Assembly: GCF_025231525.1 (NCBI RefSeq) | Contig: NZ_CP103057.1 | Coordinates: 3,048,501-3,112,500, forward strand | From: Sphingomonas endolithica | GTDB taxonomy: Bacteria; Pseudomonadota; Alphaproteobacteria; Sphingomonadales; Sphingomonadaceae | Reading direction: 5' to 3' | DNA: 64,000 nt | Shown here: piece by piece, positions 26,075-35,500 of the stretch | How the letters are laid out: each line of letters begins with the position of its first letter | How positions within the stretch are numbered: position 1 is the first letter of the stretch | Notes under the pieces: model-generated | The model's database searches: none | What the model was told of the DNA's origin: nothing | The model's input: only the letters and a program-made list of their open reading frames with translations | Made by a program: the position numbers and the translations under genes

Positions 26075-27036
26075 GCGCTCAGGCCTTCGCCGTTAACAGT
26101 CGAAACGCCCGACACGTGAAGGTTCGCCGGCCCGACGTGGGTCAGCGCCTTTCCCCGCGCTAGATGCTCGGGGAGCACGATGCTCCAGGCAAGGCCTAGA
26201 CGCTTCAGCAACAGGATGAACGCGTAGCCCCAGTCGCTCTGACCCGGATAGAGCCCGATCCGCGCCGAGCCCGGAAACGCGTGATGGTTGTTGTGCCAGG
26301 CCTCGCCCATTGTCGGGATCGACGCCCAAGGTACGTCGTGCGCCTGGACGCCAGCGTCGGCCACCAGCCAGCTCTGCGGCCCGGTTCGATGCGCCAGATG
26401 ACCGACGAACCAGTGGCCAGTAACCGACGCGGTGACACGGACGCATACGCCCCATACGACCCAGCTCCAGCCGCCTCCCGCAAACAGCAGCAGCGCGATC
26501 GGAAGCTGCTGCGCCATCCAAGTCGCCTCCAGAAACTGGTAGAACCGATCGCAGCCTACTCGCCCCAGGTTGAACACCGGTGGATGCGCCAGCTCGAGCC
26601 GGCAATGGAGTTGCCACCACCCATCGACCAGCGGTCTACTGCGGTGGGCGAGATAATCATGACAGTCAGACTGCCGCTGCGCCCAGTCACGCAGATCATG
26701 CGTGCGCACCATCGTCAGCGGCCCACTCATGCCGACGCACGTGCCTGTCCAGACGAGCGTGCGCTCCAGCCACAATGGGCAATCGAAACTGCGATGGATT
26801 AGCCGGCGATGGAAGCCGACGCTGTGGCCCAAGAGCAGCGTGGCGCCGGTCAAAACCACGAAGACCAGCAGCCCGGTCCAGCTAAACAGGATGGGTGCGA
26901 GGAGCAGAGACGCGGCCATCATGCCGCCGTTCCAAAGGGAATGAACCGGGTCCCAGCGCACCGCTCCCGCGACGGGACTACATCCCGGTGTCTCGACCAA
27001 CGTGTTCACGTTGCAGCGATCATGATCGTGACTCAT
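26071..27036 (-). CDS. Membrane fatty acid desaturase
   Basis: A 321-residue desaturase. Three His boxes are at expected places: HSVGFHRRLIH (first box), a variant HDLRDWAQ region (second, weak: the usual HRxHH is not present), and HNNHHAFPGSAR (third). Four membrane helices include MMAASLLLAPILF and LLVFVVLTGATLLLGHS. It would introduce a double bond into an acyl chain using electrons from a ferredoxin or cytochrome. The altered second box makes activity or substrate uncertain. AGGAGGGCC precedes the ATG. Divergent from an ArsR-type gene that probably regulates it. Confidence 0.85.
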   Translation of the reverse strand: MSHDHDRCNVNTLVETPGCSPVAGAVRWDPVHSLWNGGMMAASLLLAPILFSWTGLLVFVVLTGATLLLGHSVGFHRRLIHRSFDCPLWLERTLVWTGTCVGMSGPLTMVRTHDLRDWAQRQSDCHDYLAHRSRPLVDGWWQLHCRLELAHPPVFNLGRVGCDRFYQFLEATWMAQQLPIALLLFAGGGWSWVVWGVCVRVTASVTGHWFVGHLAHRTGPQSWLVADAGVQAHDVPWASIPTMGEAWHNNHHAFPGSARIGLYPGQSDWGYAFILLLKRLGLAWSIVLPEHLARGKALTHVGPANLHVSGVSTVNGEGLSA

Positions 27037-27053
27037 TCAGGCCCTCCTAGTAA

Positions 27054-27110
27054 TTAGCTCACGGCTTAAATACACGATCAGACTTGTCAAGCGGTTAGCT
27101 TATAGCTTAA
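27054..27110. promoter_or_regulatory. Direct-repeat operator between desaturase and ArsR-type gene
   Basis: Two related 16-bp sites share TTAGCTNANNGCTTAA: TTAGCTCACGGCTTAA at 27054-27069 and TTAGCTTATAGCTTAA at 27095-27110. Each is a partial dyad. They are 41 bp apart, about four helical turns. The left copy lies beside the desaturase start and the right copy just upstream of the regulator start. Most likely binding sites of the ArsR-type protein. Confidence 0.7.
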
Positions 27111-27118
27111 TTGCCGGT

Positions 27119-27439
27119 ATGCAGAAGGTGTTTGAAGCCCTGGCGTCTATTCCGCGCCGCAAGATCCTCGCGTATCTCGCCCACGCCGAACTCAGCGCCG
27201 GGGAGATCGCGTCGCGTTTCGAGATGTCCAAGCCGGCAGTGTCGCAGCACCTGTCGGTGCTGGAGAACGCAGGCCTGGTCAGCAGCGAGAAGCGTGGGCA
27301 GTTCGTCTACTATCGACTGGTGCCGGATAATCTGACCAATACGCTGCACGGCTTTGTGCAGGAGGTTTGCCCAGTATCACGACCTCTAAAAGCCGAGAGT
27401 GCCGAGGTAGCGCGGGAACGGGTTCGAACCCCTGATTAG
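27119..27439 (+). CDS. ArsR-type winged-helix repressor
   Basis: A 106-residue regulator. The winged helix runs VFEALASIPRRKILAYLAHA, LSAGEIASRFEMSKPAVSQH, LSVLENAGLVSSEKRGQFVY, YRLVP. This is the SdpR-like autorepressor branch, without the classical metal-binding cysteines of ArsR; a lone Cys appears in EVCPVSRP. The ATG at 27119 starts just after the second operator half. It probably represses itself and the desaturase operon. Confidence 0.88.
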   Translation: MQKVFEALASIPRRKILAYLAHAELSAGEIASRFEMSKPAVSQHLSVLENAGLVSSEKRGQFVYYRLVPDNLTNTLHGFVQEVCPVSRPLKAESAEVARERVRTPD

Positions 27440-27721
27440 GTCACTTACGGTGGCACAAAAGTTGGTCGCGTAGACCCACAATCCGCCACTCAGGGCAGGT
27501 TTGCCGCTACCCAACTTCCGACGCTTGTTCATCTTGGGAACTACGACCGGTTTAATATCCCAACGTGCCGACTGTGCGCCGCAGGTCGGCAACTAGCCGT
27601 CAGGCGCTTCTCGAGCGAGCAAAGCGAAGAGCGGGCGTTCACAATGTGATGTCCACCTTTGGCGGTCGCTCTGCCGGACTAATGCACTTGGCTTGCGCGG
27701 AGCCTTCGGTATGATGAGACA

Positions 27722-28510
27722 ATGTCTCACGCACTTCTGCGCTCCGCGCCCAACCCGGCCAATGCTCCCAGCGCCCACTTCTTCGGCGGCATCGGCATCA
27801 CTACCGGTGCGCGGGTGCTTGATGTCGGTTGCGGCAACGGTGACCTCACTCGGTATGTGGCTGAGCTTGCCGGACCAGGCGGCAAAGTCGTCGCGATCGA
27901 TCGAAGCGAACAGGCGCTGGCGATGGCGCAGAAGATCGACGCGCACTCGGGTGCCGCGCAGATCGAGTACCGGGCGGTCGATCTTTCAAGCGACTTGCCC
28001 GACCTAGGCCGTTTCGATGCAATCGTCGGGCGTCGGGTGCTGATGTACCTGCCGGATGCCGCCACGACCCTGGAGCGGTTGGCAGCGCTCGCCAACCCAA
28101 ACGCGGTTCTGGCGTTTCAGGAACACGCACGTGCCGGCCTCCCCGCGGGACTTGGGAATCTCGCGTTGCACCGTCAGCTGTACGATTGGAACTGGAGCAC
28201 GGTTGCAGCGGAGGGAGGCGATGTGGGGTTGGCGCTCCGGCTCGCCGAACTGATGCAGCATTTGGGGCTCTCCGTCGAGGACGTGCGCGGCGAGGCCATA
28301 TTGCTCCATCCTAATCAGCCCTCCTTCCTGCCGGCACTCACGCAGGCGATGTTGCCGCGAATAGTTGAGCGCGGCATCGCTACCGTTGAGCAGATCGATT
28401 CCGAGACGCTGGCGCAGCGGATCGCGGACGAGCATCACGCCGTTGGTGGTACGATCGTTTGGGACCTAGCCTTCTTAGTCGCGGCTCGCGTCCAGTCGGT
28501 CTCCCGTTGA
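27722..28510 (+). CDS. SAM-dependent methyltransferase (class I)
   Basis: A 262-residue cytoplasmic methyltransferase. Motif I is VLDVGCGNGDLT, motif II/acidic loop is VVAIDRSEQALAMA, and motif IV is FDAIVGRRVLMYLPD. An arm after residue 130 (QEHARAGLPAGLGNLALHRQ) should shape the substrate site. The substrate is unknown. The gene stands alone. Confidence 0.88.
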   Translation: MSHALLRSAPNPANAPSAHFFGGIGITTGARVLDVGCGNGDLTRYVAELAGPGGKVVAIDRSEQALAMAQKIDAHSGAAQIEYRAVDLSSDLPDLGRFDAIVGRRVLMYLPDAATTLERLAALANPNAVLAFQEHARAGLPAGLGNLALHRQLYDWNWSTVAAEGGDVGLALRLAELMQHLGLSVEDVRGEAILLHPNQPSFLPALTQAMLPRIVERGIATVEQIDSETLAQRIADEHHAVGGTIVWDLAFLVAARVQSVSR

Positions 28511-28846
28511 AACGTTCGCATCAAGGCGGGTGAGGGCGCGAGCTAGACGATGGACTTTGGAGCGTGACTGGGCCGGAAGCTTCGCCCCGACGACCCCAGT
28601 GCCGGACATTCGCGAACGCATGAGCACTTCCCAACACCGGCCGCTGGTTCAGGTGGGGCTGGAGCTGGCCGCTGACTGTCGGCTTTCAGATTCAATCAAG
28701 GCATACTGCCATTCTAAAAGCGTCACGGATTGCGCTCGCCGCCTGATGACAATGTCTGGCGGAAAGTAGCTGGCGTTGTCCACGGCCTGATGGATCATCA
28801 ATGGCTCCGTGGTCGCTCACATCCGCAAAGCTCGACGGCAAATCCG
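28511..28846. other. Gap without a recognisable gene
   Basis: About 336 bases between the convergent methyltransferase and TonB genes. Short frames here have no domain features. Nothing further seen. Confidence 0.4.
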
Positions 28847-29548
28847 TCACCTGCGAGTGAGCACGAATGGTATCTCTACAATACCGTGCGCGCTCACGGC
28901 TTTGCCTGCCTGTGTCGCGGGTTGGAAGCGCCAGGACCTGAGGATATTCAATGCTGCCTGATCGAGGCGGATATGGCCGCTGCTGCGAGCTATATTGACG
29001 CTGGCGACGCGGCCTTGCGATGTCACCTCGACGCTGAGCACGACCGTGCCCTGTTCGTGGAGGCGGCGGGACTCCAGCGGATAACGGGGTGCGGGGTTGT
29101 CCAATCCAGCGGCGAAGGCGTCAGGTGGGACGATCGGCGCTGGTAGAGCCGATGCCGGGGCAGCAGTGAATGCGGGCGCTGCGGCAGGCGCAGGTGAACG
29201 TTGAGACGCGTTCGTGGCCAGGGACTGTTGCGGCGCGGACGCAGTCGCCACTTGGGGAAGTGGCTGCGGTACCGGCACGATCAGCGGCGGGGAGACAATC
29301 GGCGCGACCGATCGCGGAGTGGCCGGCGTGGGCAGGCTGTCGGGCGATGATGCCGGTGGCGCTAGCGCGATCAACTCCATGACGAGGGGTGCTGTTCGTG
29401 CTGGCGGTGCCGCGTCGACGACTAGCAGTCGGGCCAGCACTGAGACGAGCGCGACATGCAAGGCAGCGACCGCGATCAGCATGGGCAGACGTTCCGATCG
29501 CTGCGGCTGATAGCGCTCCTGCGTTCCGAGTAGCGTGTGATCTGACAT
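28847..29548 (-). CDS. TonB-like energy transducer
   Basis: A 233-residue TonB-family protein. One N-terminal membrane helix (LPMLIAVAALHVALVSVLAR) is followed by a Pro/Ala-rich periplasmic spacer and a TonB C-terminal domain (PRYPLESRRLHEQGTVVLSV and QAALNILRSWRFQPA). It would carry proton-motive energy from ExbBD to an outer membrane receptor. Last gene of a five-gene operon that begins with a TonB-dependent receptor, so this is likely a dedicated TonB for that receptor. 14 bp after the ATPase gene. Confidence 0.92.
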   Translation of the reverse strand: MSDHTLLGTQERYQPQRSERLPMLIAVAALHVALVSVLARLLVVDAAPPARTAPLVMELIALAPPASSPDSLPTPATPRSVAPIVSPPLIVPVPQPLPQVATASAPQQSLATNASQRSPAPAAAPAFTAAPASALPAPIVPPDAFAAGLDNPAPRYPLESRRLHEQGTVVLSVEVTSQGRVASVNIARSSGHIRLDQAALNILRSWRFQPATQAGKAVSAHGIVEIPFVLTRR

Positions 29549-29562
29549 GCGGCCGAACTTCG

Positions 29563-30279
29563 TCAGGCCGCCGCCCGGCGGCCCATCTCTTCCAGGTAGA
29601 GGTCCTCCAGTTCGGCGGCGGTAATGTCGGCGGCGACGACGACGCGTTGCAGCCGTCCCTCCCGCATCAGCCCGATCCGGGTACCGACTTCGCGCGCACG
29701 GAACAGGTCGTGTGTGACCATCAGCACCGCAGCACCAGCGTCACGCTGGCGGACCAGCAGGTCATGGAAATCCGCCGACGCCTGCGGGTCCAGCCCCGAC
29801 GTGGGTTCATCGAGCAGCAACGCGCGCGCACGTTTGGCCAGCGCAAGGGCGACTCCCACCTTCTGCCGCATGCCCTTCGAATACCCCGATGCACGGCGAT
29901 CGATCGCCTCCGCCGGTAGGCCGGCTTGCAATAGGCATTCGCGCAGTCGAGCGGCGGAACCATCCTCGATGCCCGACAATGCCGCGAAATAGGCAAGGTT
30001 CTCGTGTCCCGTCAGGTCGCCGAACAACGCGATCTGCTCGGACACATAGAGAAGCTTGCGCTTGGTGCCGACGGGATCAGCGCGGACATCGACGCCATCG
30101 ACGCGCGCCTCGCCCGACGTCGGCTCCAGAAAGCCAAGGAAGAGGTTGATCGTGGTCGTCTTGCCCGCGCCGTTGGCGCCGAGCAGGCAGATGATCTCTC
30201 CGGCGAGAACGGTCAGGTCGAGGCCGTCGAGCGCCCGATGTGTGCCGAAATCCTTGGTGAGCGCGATAGCTTCAAGCAT
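29563..30279 (-). CDS. ABC transporter ATP-binding protein
   Basis: A 238-residue ATPase. Walker A is GANGAGKTT (Lys40), the signature is YSKGMRQKVGVALALA, Walker B is ALLLDEPTSGLDP, and the switch His is in MVTHDLF. It is of the CcmA/NosF type that powers ABC-2 permeases. Its permease partners are the two genes immediately upstream in the operon. Confidence 0.94.
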   Translation of the reverse strand: MLEAIALTKDFGTHRALDGLDLTVLAGEIICLLGANGAGKTTTINLFLGFLEPTSGEARVDGVDVRADPVGTKRKLLYVSEQIALFGDLTGHENLAYFAALSGIEDGSAARLRECLLQAGLPAEAIDRRASGYSKGMRQKVGVALALAKRARALLLDEPTSGLDPQASADFHDLLVRQRDAGAAVLMVTHDLFRAREVGTRIGLMREGRLQRVVVAADITAAELEDLYLEEMGRRAAA

Positions 30280-30291
30280 GTGAATTGTCCG

Positions 30292-31698
30292 TCATGAGCC
30301 GATGAAGCCGGGTCGGCGGAGGCCCAGCGCCGCGATGGCGAAGGCGAGCGCGCAGCAGGCCGAGATTGCGACAAGGTCGAGCGCCAGCATCTGTCCGCTC
30401 GAGCGCTCGACAAAGGTAAAGCGCGGCAAGCCGCCATCGTAATCGGCGAGCGTCATCAGCCGATCGCGATCCATCCAGTCGAACGCCAGCGCGCGCGTGG
30501 CGGCCGCAAAAGTCGTGGCCTGCGTTTGGAAGGCGACCGCGCGATCGGCGTCGGTGCCAGCCAGACGATCAAGCGCGTCCTGCGCCACCACCGCGGGCGA
30601 GACGAAACGCGCGGCGTTGCCCGCCCCCCGCCGTGCAGTGTGCGCCCGAGCGAACGCGGCATGGATCGGCGCCAGTCGAGCATCGCGCTCGCCGATTTCG
30701 CGCCGCTGGTTCCACAACAGCTCGGGATAGGCATGCTCGGCTGATGTAACCGCTGCTCGCGACGCCGCAGCGCTTGCCGCTGCGAGGTTGCGCGCGCGTA
30801 CTGCCAGCCCCTCGGCACGGACATCGTTGGTGTATTTGAGCGCGGATGGTGGCGGCGCGAGCAGATATGTCGTGGTTGCCGCAAGTGCCGGAAGCAGTAG
30901 CACGATCACGAGCCAGGCCGTGCCACAGGCGAGAGCCGCCGCGGTCGAGGTGCGTGCAAACACGTTCACGGCAAGCGCGAGCAGCACCCAGAAGGCGCCA
31001 TAGACGAGGACGACGACCGCAAAGCCCGCGAGCCCCCGCGGGTCCCGACTACTCGACAGACCGAGCAGCAGCGTGGCAATCACTGTCATCGGCAACAGCA
31101 GGACACCGCCACGAATGCCCGCGCGCAGGGCAAGCAGCGCAAGCGGGCGCACCGGCTGGGCAAGCTGCAACCGCGCGCTGCCACTCTCCCGATCGCGCGC
31201 CCAGAGATCATAGGTGCCGGCGAGCAGCAGCAGCGGCAGCAGGAAGACAATCACGAATGCCAAATCGAACCGTCCGGCATTCAGCACCGCCGGACTTTCC
31301 AGTCCGGTCCTGAAGCGATCGAAGATCGTCGCGGGATCGATAAAAGGTTGGATCACCGCCGCCGCGGGATAGGTCTCCGCCTGGCCTACCGACAAGGCGG
31401 CGAGTGGAGCATTAGGAAGGCCAGCGCGAAACGGAAGCGCCGTGGCATAGATCAGCCCGAAGGCAGGCTTCTCCCCTGCGGCGACCTTCATAACGAAATC
31501 GGCGCGGCGCAGCGCCATCGTCTCGTCCGCCTCGTTCACTGCCGTGGCGATGGTTGCGGCGCGGGTCGAGGCCCAGCGTGCGCCGCCGTGAACAGCGTAG
31601 GCCGCAAGCAGCGCGAAGACCACGATCAGCGCGGCGACTGCACGGTCGCGAAAGCTGCGCTTCAACTCGAGCCGGGCGATTGTGTGCAGCGGACTCAT
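30292..31698 (-). CDS. ABC-2 type permease with large periplasmic domain (DUF3526-like)
   Basis: A 468-residue permease. The N-terminal helix (VAALIVVFALLAAYAVHGGA) is followed by about 140 residues of soluble sequence, then a bundle of helices (LAFVIVFLLPLLLLAGTYDL; GIRGGVLLLPMTVIATLLLG; FAVVVLVYGAFWVLLALAVN), another soluble part of about 130 residues, and a final helix. This matches DUF3526/NosY-type permeases. Start ATG 31698 overlaps the end of the preceding permease (ATGA). Paired with the related gene upstream. Confidence 0.85.
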   Translation of the reverse strand: MSPLHTIARLELKRSFRDRAVAALIVVFALLAAYAVHGGARWASTRAATIATAVNEADETMALRRADFVMKVAAGEKPAFGLIYATALPFRAGLPNAPLAALSVGQAETYPAAAVIQPFIDPATIFDRFRTGLESPAVLNAGRFDLAFVIVFLLPLLLLAGTYDLWARDRESGSARLQLAQPVRPLALLALRAGIRGGVLLLPMTVIATLLLGLSSSRDPRGLAGFAVVVLVYGAFWVLLALAVNVFARTSTAAALACGTAWLVIVLLLPALAATTTYLLAPPPSALKYTNDVRAEGLAVRARNLAAASAAASRAAVTSAEHAYPELLWNQRREIGERDARLAPIHAAFARAHTARRGAGNAARFVSPAVVAQDALDRLAGTDADRAVAFQTQATTFAAATRALAFDWMDRDRLMTLADYDGGLPRFTFVERSSGQMLALDLVAISACCALAFAIAALGLRRPGFIGS

Positions 31699-33125
31699 TC
31701 CCCCGCCCTCCGCAGTCGGCGGCTTGCAGCGAGCGCGAGCAGCGTCGCGAACAGCGCCCATGTCGCCAGGATCGCCAAATCGGGCAACTGCCGAAGCACG
31801 ACCGTCGACAGCGGCTCGGGCCGAGGCGTGAACCGCGCATGCTGCGTGATCGCGGCGACATTCGCCATATATGGCGTATCGAGCGTCTTGCGGTTGCGGA
31901 TGATGTCGCGATTGAGGCGCTGTACCAGATCGAAGCGGTAGCGATCGGCCTCTTCCAGCAGCCTGCGATGCGCGGCCTGATCGCTGCGCGCGAGCGCCGC
32001 CGACAGCGGCTTCATCGCCATCATTGGCGAGATAGCGGCGAAGGCACGGGCGATCCGAGCCTGTGCCGCATATCCACCGTAGAGTGCGTTGAAATAGCGC
32101 CGGTAGATCGAGGTTGACAGCGCCTCACCATGCAAGAGCGAGATGCCGCCGAAATCCACCGGCAGGTCCTCGACCTTGTTGACGCCATAATGCTTCAGCG
32201 TCGCCGCCTTCAGCCGTTCCAGCCGCGCGTCCATAGGGTCATGGCCGCTCGGCCCTTTCCGCACCTCCTCAGTCACCGCAGCCTCGAAGGCCGGGCCGGA
32301 AAGCGTCGGGCGGAGGCTCTCGGCGATGGCAGGCGCAATACGGGGCACGAACAACGTCGCCACAGCCCAGAAAGTCAGCAGCGCCACTAGCGCCGTACGG
32401 CCGGATGGCAGCGCAGCGGAGGCTGCCAAAGTCAGTGCCGCGAAGATCAGGAGGTAGAATGCATAACCCGCACTCATTAGCAGTAACGCAGCCACGTCGG
32501 ACACAGCGCCACCCGAGACCAGCACCGCGACCAATCCGGTCGCGAAGACGATGGCGATCACCAGCAGGATCATGCCTGCCAGCCCGATCAGCCTTCCGGC
32601 CAGGAGAACTGACGGCGCGGTTCCGGACGCCAGTTCCTGCTTGAGCAGCGCGCGCGAGCCGTCCCCCGCAAAGGCGGCGAACCCGGCGAGAATCACGAGC
32701 AACGGCGCGAGCACCTGGAGCATCGTCGCAGGCGTAAGCCCGGAAAAGCGATCGAGTGCGACCCCACCATCGATCGCACGAATGCTCGCGGGGTTCTGCG
32801 CGTGCGCCTCCAGCCGCAATGCCGAGCCCAGTTGAGGCAGCAGCCCGGGATCGAGCGCCGCCAGCGGCGAGCGGGGCTTGTAGATGTATCGCCCGAAATG
32901 AGCCGCGCCATGCGGGTTGGCGTCGCCCTGCAATGCCCAGACCCGCGCCTCCTCCGCTTGCGCGACCGCCCGCTCCGCCTCCCGTGCCACCGTGCCGGCA
33001 GCGCCCGTGGCGAGCACCGTCAGCAGGACGATGAGCAAAGCGCAGCCGAGAATCGCAAGCCGGCTGTCGCGCACCAGCAATCGCCATTGCTGGTGCGCGA
33101 CGACCGGGATCATGCTGGCCGCCAT
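31695..33125 (-). CDS. ABC-2 type permease with large periplasmic domain (DUF3526-like), paralogue
   Basis: A 476-residue permease with the same architecture as its neighbour: N-terminal helix (LAILGCALLIVLLTVLATGA), soluble domain, helices including MLQVLAPLLVILAGFAAFAG, LIGLAGMILLVIAIVFATGL and TALVALLTFWAVATLFVPR, a second soluble domain, and a last helix (LPDLAILATWALFATLLAL). ATG 33125 is taken as start, two bases after the receptor stop; a TTG two codons upstream overlaps it. With its paralogue and the ATPase it should form one heterodimeric ABC transporter. Confidence 0.85.
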   Translation of the reverse strand: MAASMIPVVAHQQWRLLVRDSRLAILGCALLIVLLTVLATGAAGTVAREAERAVAQAEEARVWALQGDANPHGAAHFGRYIYKPRSPLAALDPGLLPQLGSALRLEAHAQNPASIRAIDGGVALDRFSGLTPATMLQVLAPLLVILAGFAAFAGDGSRALLKQELASGTAPSVLLAGRLIGLAGMILLVIAIVFATGLVAVLVSGGAVSDVAALLLMSAGYAFYLLIFAALTLAASAALPSGRTALVALLTFWAVATLFVPRIAPAIAESLRPTLSGPAFEAAVTEEVRKGPSGHDPMDARLERLKAATLKHYGVNKVEDLPVDFGGISLLHGEALSTSIYRRYFNALYGGYAAQARIARAFAAISPMMAMKPLSAALARSDQAAHRRLLEEADRYRFDLVQRLNRDIIRNRKTLDTPYMANVAAITQHARFTPRPEPLSTVVLRQLPDLAILATWALFATLLALAASRRLRRAGE

Positions 33126-33127
33126 AA

Positions 33128-35284
33128 TCAATAGCGCGCCCTGAGCGTCACCAGCACGTTTCGTGGCTCGCCATAGAAATTGTAGGTGTTGAGCGATCCG
33201 ATCCGCGCGTAATATCTGCGATCGAACAGGTTGTTGACCGATGCGAAAAGCCTGAGCCCATCGTTGAAGCGGAAACCGCCCTGCCCATTAGCGATGGCGA
33301 ACGCCCGCTGCTGGCGCACGCCGGTCGTGTCACCGCCCAGGACCTTGCTCTGCGCGTTCACGCCGGCCGCGGCGAAGACCCCGCCGAGTGCTGGCGGTTC
33401 GTAACGGATATAGCCCTTGAACAGGTGACGCGGCTCGAAGGTGTCGAAGATCGCGCCGGTCTGCGCCGCCGTCCCCAGCTCAAACTCGGTCTTGAGGTTG
33501 GTGTAGCCGAGATTGATGTCCATGCCTGCAACGGGGCTGCCGGCGACCTCGAACTCGAAGCCCTTTATGCTGACTTCACCGGCGGGCAGGAAGAAGCCGG
33601 TAGCACCAGCATCGACGAGCGCGCGGTTCTTATCCTTGCTGCCGAAGACCGCAGCGCTGGTGTTGAGCTTGCCATCCAGGAAGCGGCCCTTCAGCCCGGC
33701 CTCATATTGCGCGCCGACACGCGGATCGAGTGCCGTCCCGTCACGCTGCAGCTGGGACTGGGGGATGAAGATGTCGGAATAGCTGGCATAGGCGGTGACG
33801 TTGCCGGTCAGGTGCAGCACCGCGCCGACGCTGGGCGTAAACTGCCCCTTCTCCTGCGAGCTTGTCTTGTACGCGGTTGGCGTTGAGGGCGCGACGTTCC
33901 TGCTCTTGTTGGTGTAATCGCTGATCCGCCCGCCGATTACGATGGTCAGCGGCTTCAGGATGTTGAGCCGCGCCTGCGCGTGGAATCCGCTCTGCTCGAC
34001 CACACTGATGGAGCCGGTGGCATAGGGATCGAGCGGCAGCGGGACCACCTCCGGGTTGAAGATGGAGACATTGCGCACGGGCGTGCCGTTGAGGAAGTAA
34101 TTGGTACCGTAGCGCCGGTCGTAGCTGTAGCCGACCGTAAGTTCGTGCGGGCGCCCCAGCAGGCTGAACGGTCCCGTCGCATAAGCATCGAGCGCGGTTT
34201 TGTCGCCCTCACCTTCCGCCCGACGGCGATTGTATGTGGCGGTCAGCGTCTTCGGGTCGACGCCAGTGCCAGGGCTGACAAAGGCGTCAGTGTAGAATTT
34301 CTCACCATCGCGCTGCAGGCCGCGCACGCGTAGCGACCAGGCGCCGACCCGCTGTTCGACCTCGCCGGCATATTCCACCGTGTTGTCCTTGAACAGGTTC
34401 CAGCTCGGCAGGTGCTGGAACGAGCGCGGGAAGTTCAGGAACTGACCGTTGCTGAAGGCGGGTTGGCCATTTTGCGGCGTGTGCGCCACATTGTCCTGAT
34501 ACGTCAGCGAGGCGCCGATTGTTGTGGAGGGCGTCACATCGAAGTCGATCGCACCATAGGCGACGAGCTTTTGCGTGTTGGATTTTTCCTGGAAGAACTC
34601 GCGATCCTGATACGTGGCGACCGCGCGTACTCGCAGCCGTCCGGCCGCATCTACCGGCCCGCCGACGTCGAACTCGCCGCGATAGTTGTTCCACGATCCC
34701 GCCGACAGTGCGGTCGCGACGGCAAATTCCGAAAGCCCGCGCTTCCGCACTAGGTTGATCGTGCCGCCGGGCGAGCCCGAGCCGCGGAACAGGCCGGTCG
34801 GCCCGCGCTGTATCTCCAGCCGCTCGTAGATCGACAGGTCGAACTCCTGCACACCCGACGAGAAGGTCGACGGTATACCGTCATAGGCATAATCGAGCAC
34901 GAACCCACGGGCGCGATAATCGGGGTTCGATCCGTCGAACGGCATCACCGTTACTCCGGTCACCTGCTGCACCGCTTCGCCAATCGTGAAGAAGTTTCGG
35001 TCCTCGATCTGCTCGCGCGTTACCACGCTGACGGATTGCGGAATGTCGATTAGCGCCGTCGGCGATTTGCCCGCGACCGAGGCTGCCTCCGGCGCGTAGG
35101 AATCGTCTATTTCGCTCGCGGTTACCGTGACGCCGCCGAGCTTACGGCCTGTGGGCGACGAGTTTTGTTCCTCGGCCTTGTTCTGTGCCGCGGCACCCGA
35201 CGCCGCGAGCGAGGCGATCACTGCGGTGATGCCGATTCCACTCCGGGACGCTGTGCGCGCACGGCCAATCTTCGATGTCGTCAT
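33128..35284 (-). CDS. TonB-dependent siderophore/metallophore receptor
   Basis: A 718-residue outer-membrane receptor. A signal peptide (RSGIGITAVIASLAASGAAA) is followed by a plug domain: TALIDIPQSVSVVTREQIED and the FTIGEAVQQVTGV and GFVLDYAYDGIPSTF segments match the FhuE/FpvA siderophore-receptor type. The barrel ends in the usual aromatic C-terminus (VTLRARY). No secretin/signalling N-domain is present, so it is not sigma-coupled. ATG 35284 follows GGGGC. First gene of the operon with two permeases, ATPase and TonB. A Zur/Fur-like dyad lies upstream (35326-35340). Confidence 0.93.
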   Translation of the reverse strand: MTTSKIGRARTASRSGIGITAVIASLAASGAAAQNKAEEQNSSPTGRKLGGVTVTASEIDDSYAPEAASVAGKSPTALIDIPQSVSVVTREQIEDRNFFTIGEAVQQVTGVTVMPFDGSNPDYRARGFVLDYAYDGIPSTFSSGVQEFDLSIYERLEIQRGPTGLFRGSGSPGGTINLVRKRGLSEFAVATALSAGSWNNYRGEFDVGGPVDAAGRLRVRAVATYQDREFFQEKSNTQKLVAYGAIDFDVTPSTTIGASLTYQDNVAHTPQNGQPAFSNGQFLNFPRSFQHLPSWNLFKDNTVEYAGEVEQRVGAWSLRVRGLQRDGEKFYTDAFVSPGTGVDPKTLTATYNRRRAEGEGDKTALDAYATGPFSLLGRPHELTVGYSYDRRYGTNYFLNGTPVRNVSIFNPEVVPLPLDPYATGSISVVEQSGFHAQARLNILKPLTIVIGGRISDYTNKSRNVAPSTPTAYKTSSQEKGQFTPSVGAVLHLTGNVTAYASYSDIFIPQSQLQRDGTALDPRVGAQYEAGLKGRFLDGKLNTSAAVFGSKDKNRALVDAGATGFFLPAGEVSIKGFEFEVAGSPVAGMDINLGYTNLKTEFELGTAAQTGAIFDTFEPRHLFKGYIRYEPPALGGVFAAAGVNAQSKVLGGDTTGVRQQRAFAIANGQGGFRFNDGLRLFASVNNLFDRRYYARIGSLNTYNFYGEPRNVLVTLRARY

Positions 35285-35325
35285 TGCTTTGCCCCTTAAA
35301 CCCGGGCGCTCGCTATCGTGTTCAA

Positions 35326-35340
35326 TGTAATAATACAACA
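35326..35340. promoter_or_regulatory. Metal-regulator-like dyad upstream of the receptor operon
   Basis: On the minus strand this reads TGTTGTATTATTACA, an imperfect dyad of the form TGWTNTATTNTNNCA. It lies 42 bp before the receptor ATG. The same form recurs in front of merC. The AT-rich dyad resembles Fur-family (Zur) sites. Confidence 0.5.
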
Positions 35341-35459
35341 TCTCTCGATCGGAGCGTTGGCTCGTCGGGGCTTTCTGTCGTCACCATGCCGTTGAGCGGA
35401 CACACAGCGATGCTGTTGAACGCGACCTACCGGCATCAACCAATATCCCTTGCCTTAGA

Positions 35460-35474
35460 TGATATATTGTATCA
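35460..35474. promoter_or_regulatory. Metal-regulator-like dyad upstream of merC
   Basis: TGATATATTGTATCA is an imperfect dyad, 26 bp before the merC start, of the same TGWTNTATTNTNNCA form as the site before the receptor operon. MerC-like genes in sphingomonads are often Zur-controlled, which would fit, but the regulator gene is not in this window. Confidence 0.5.
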
Positions 35475-35500
35475 TGCGCCGGACAAAGGATGGTTTCACA

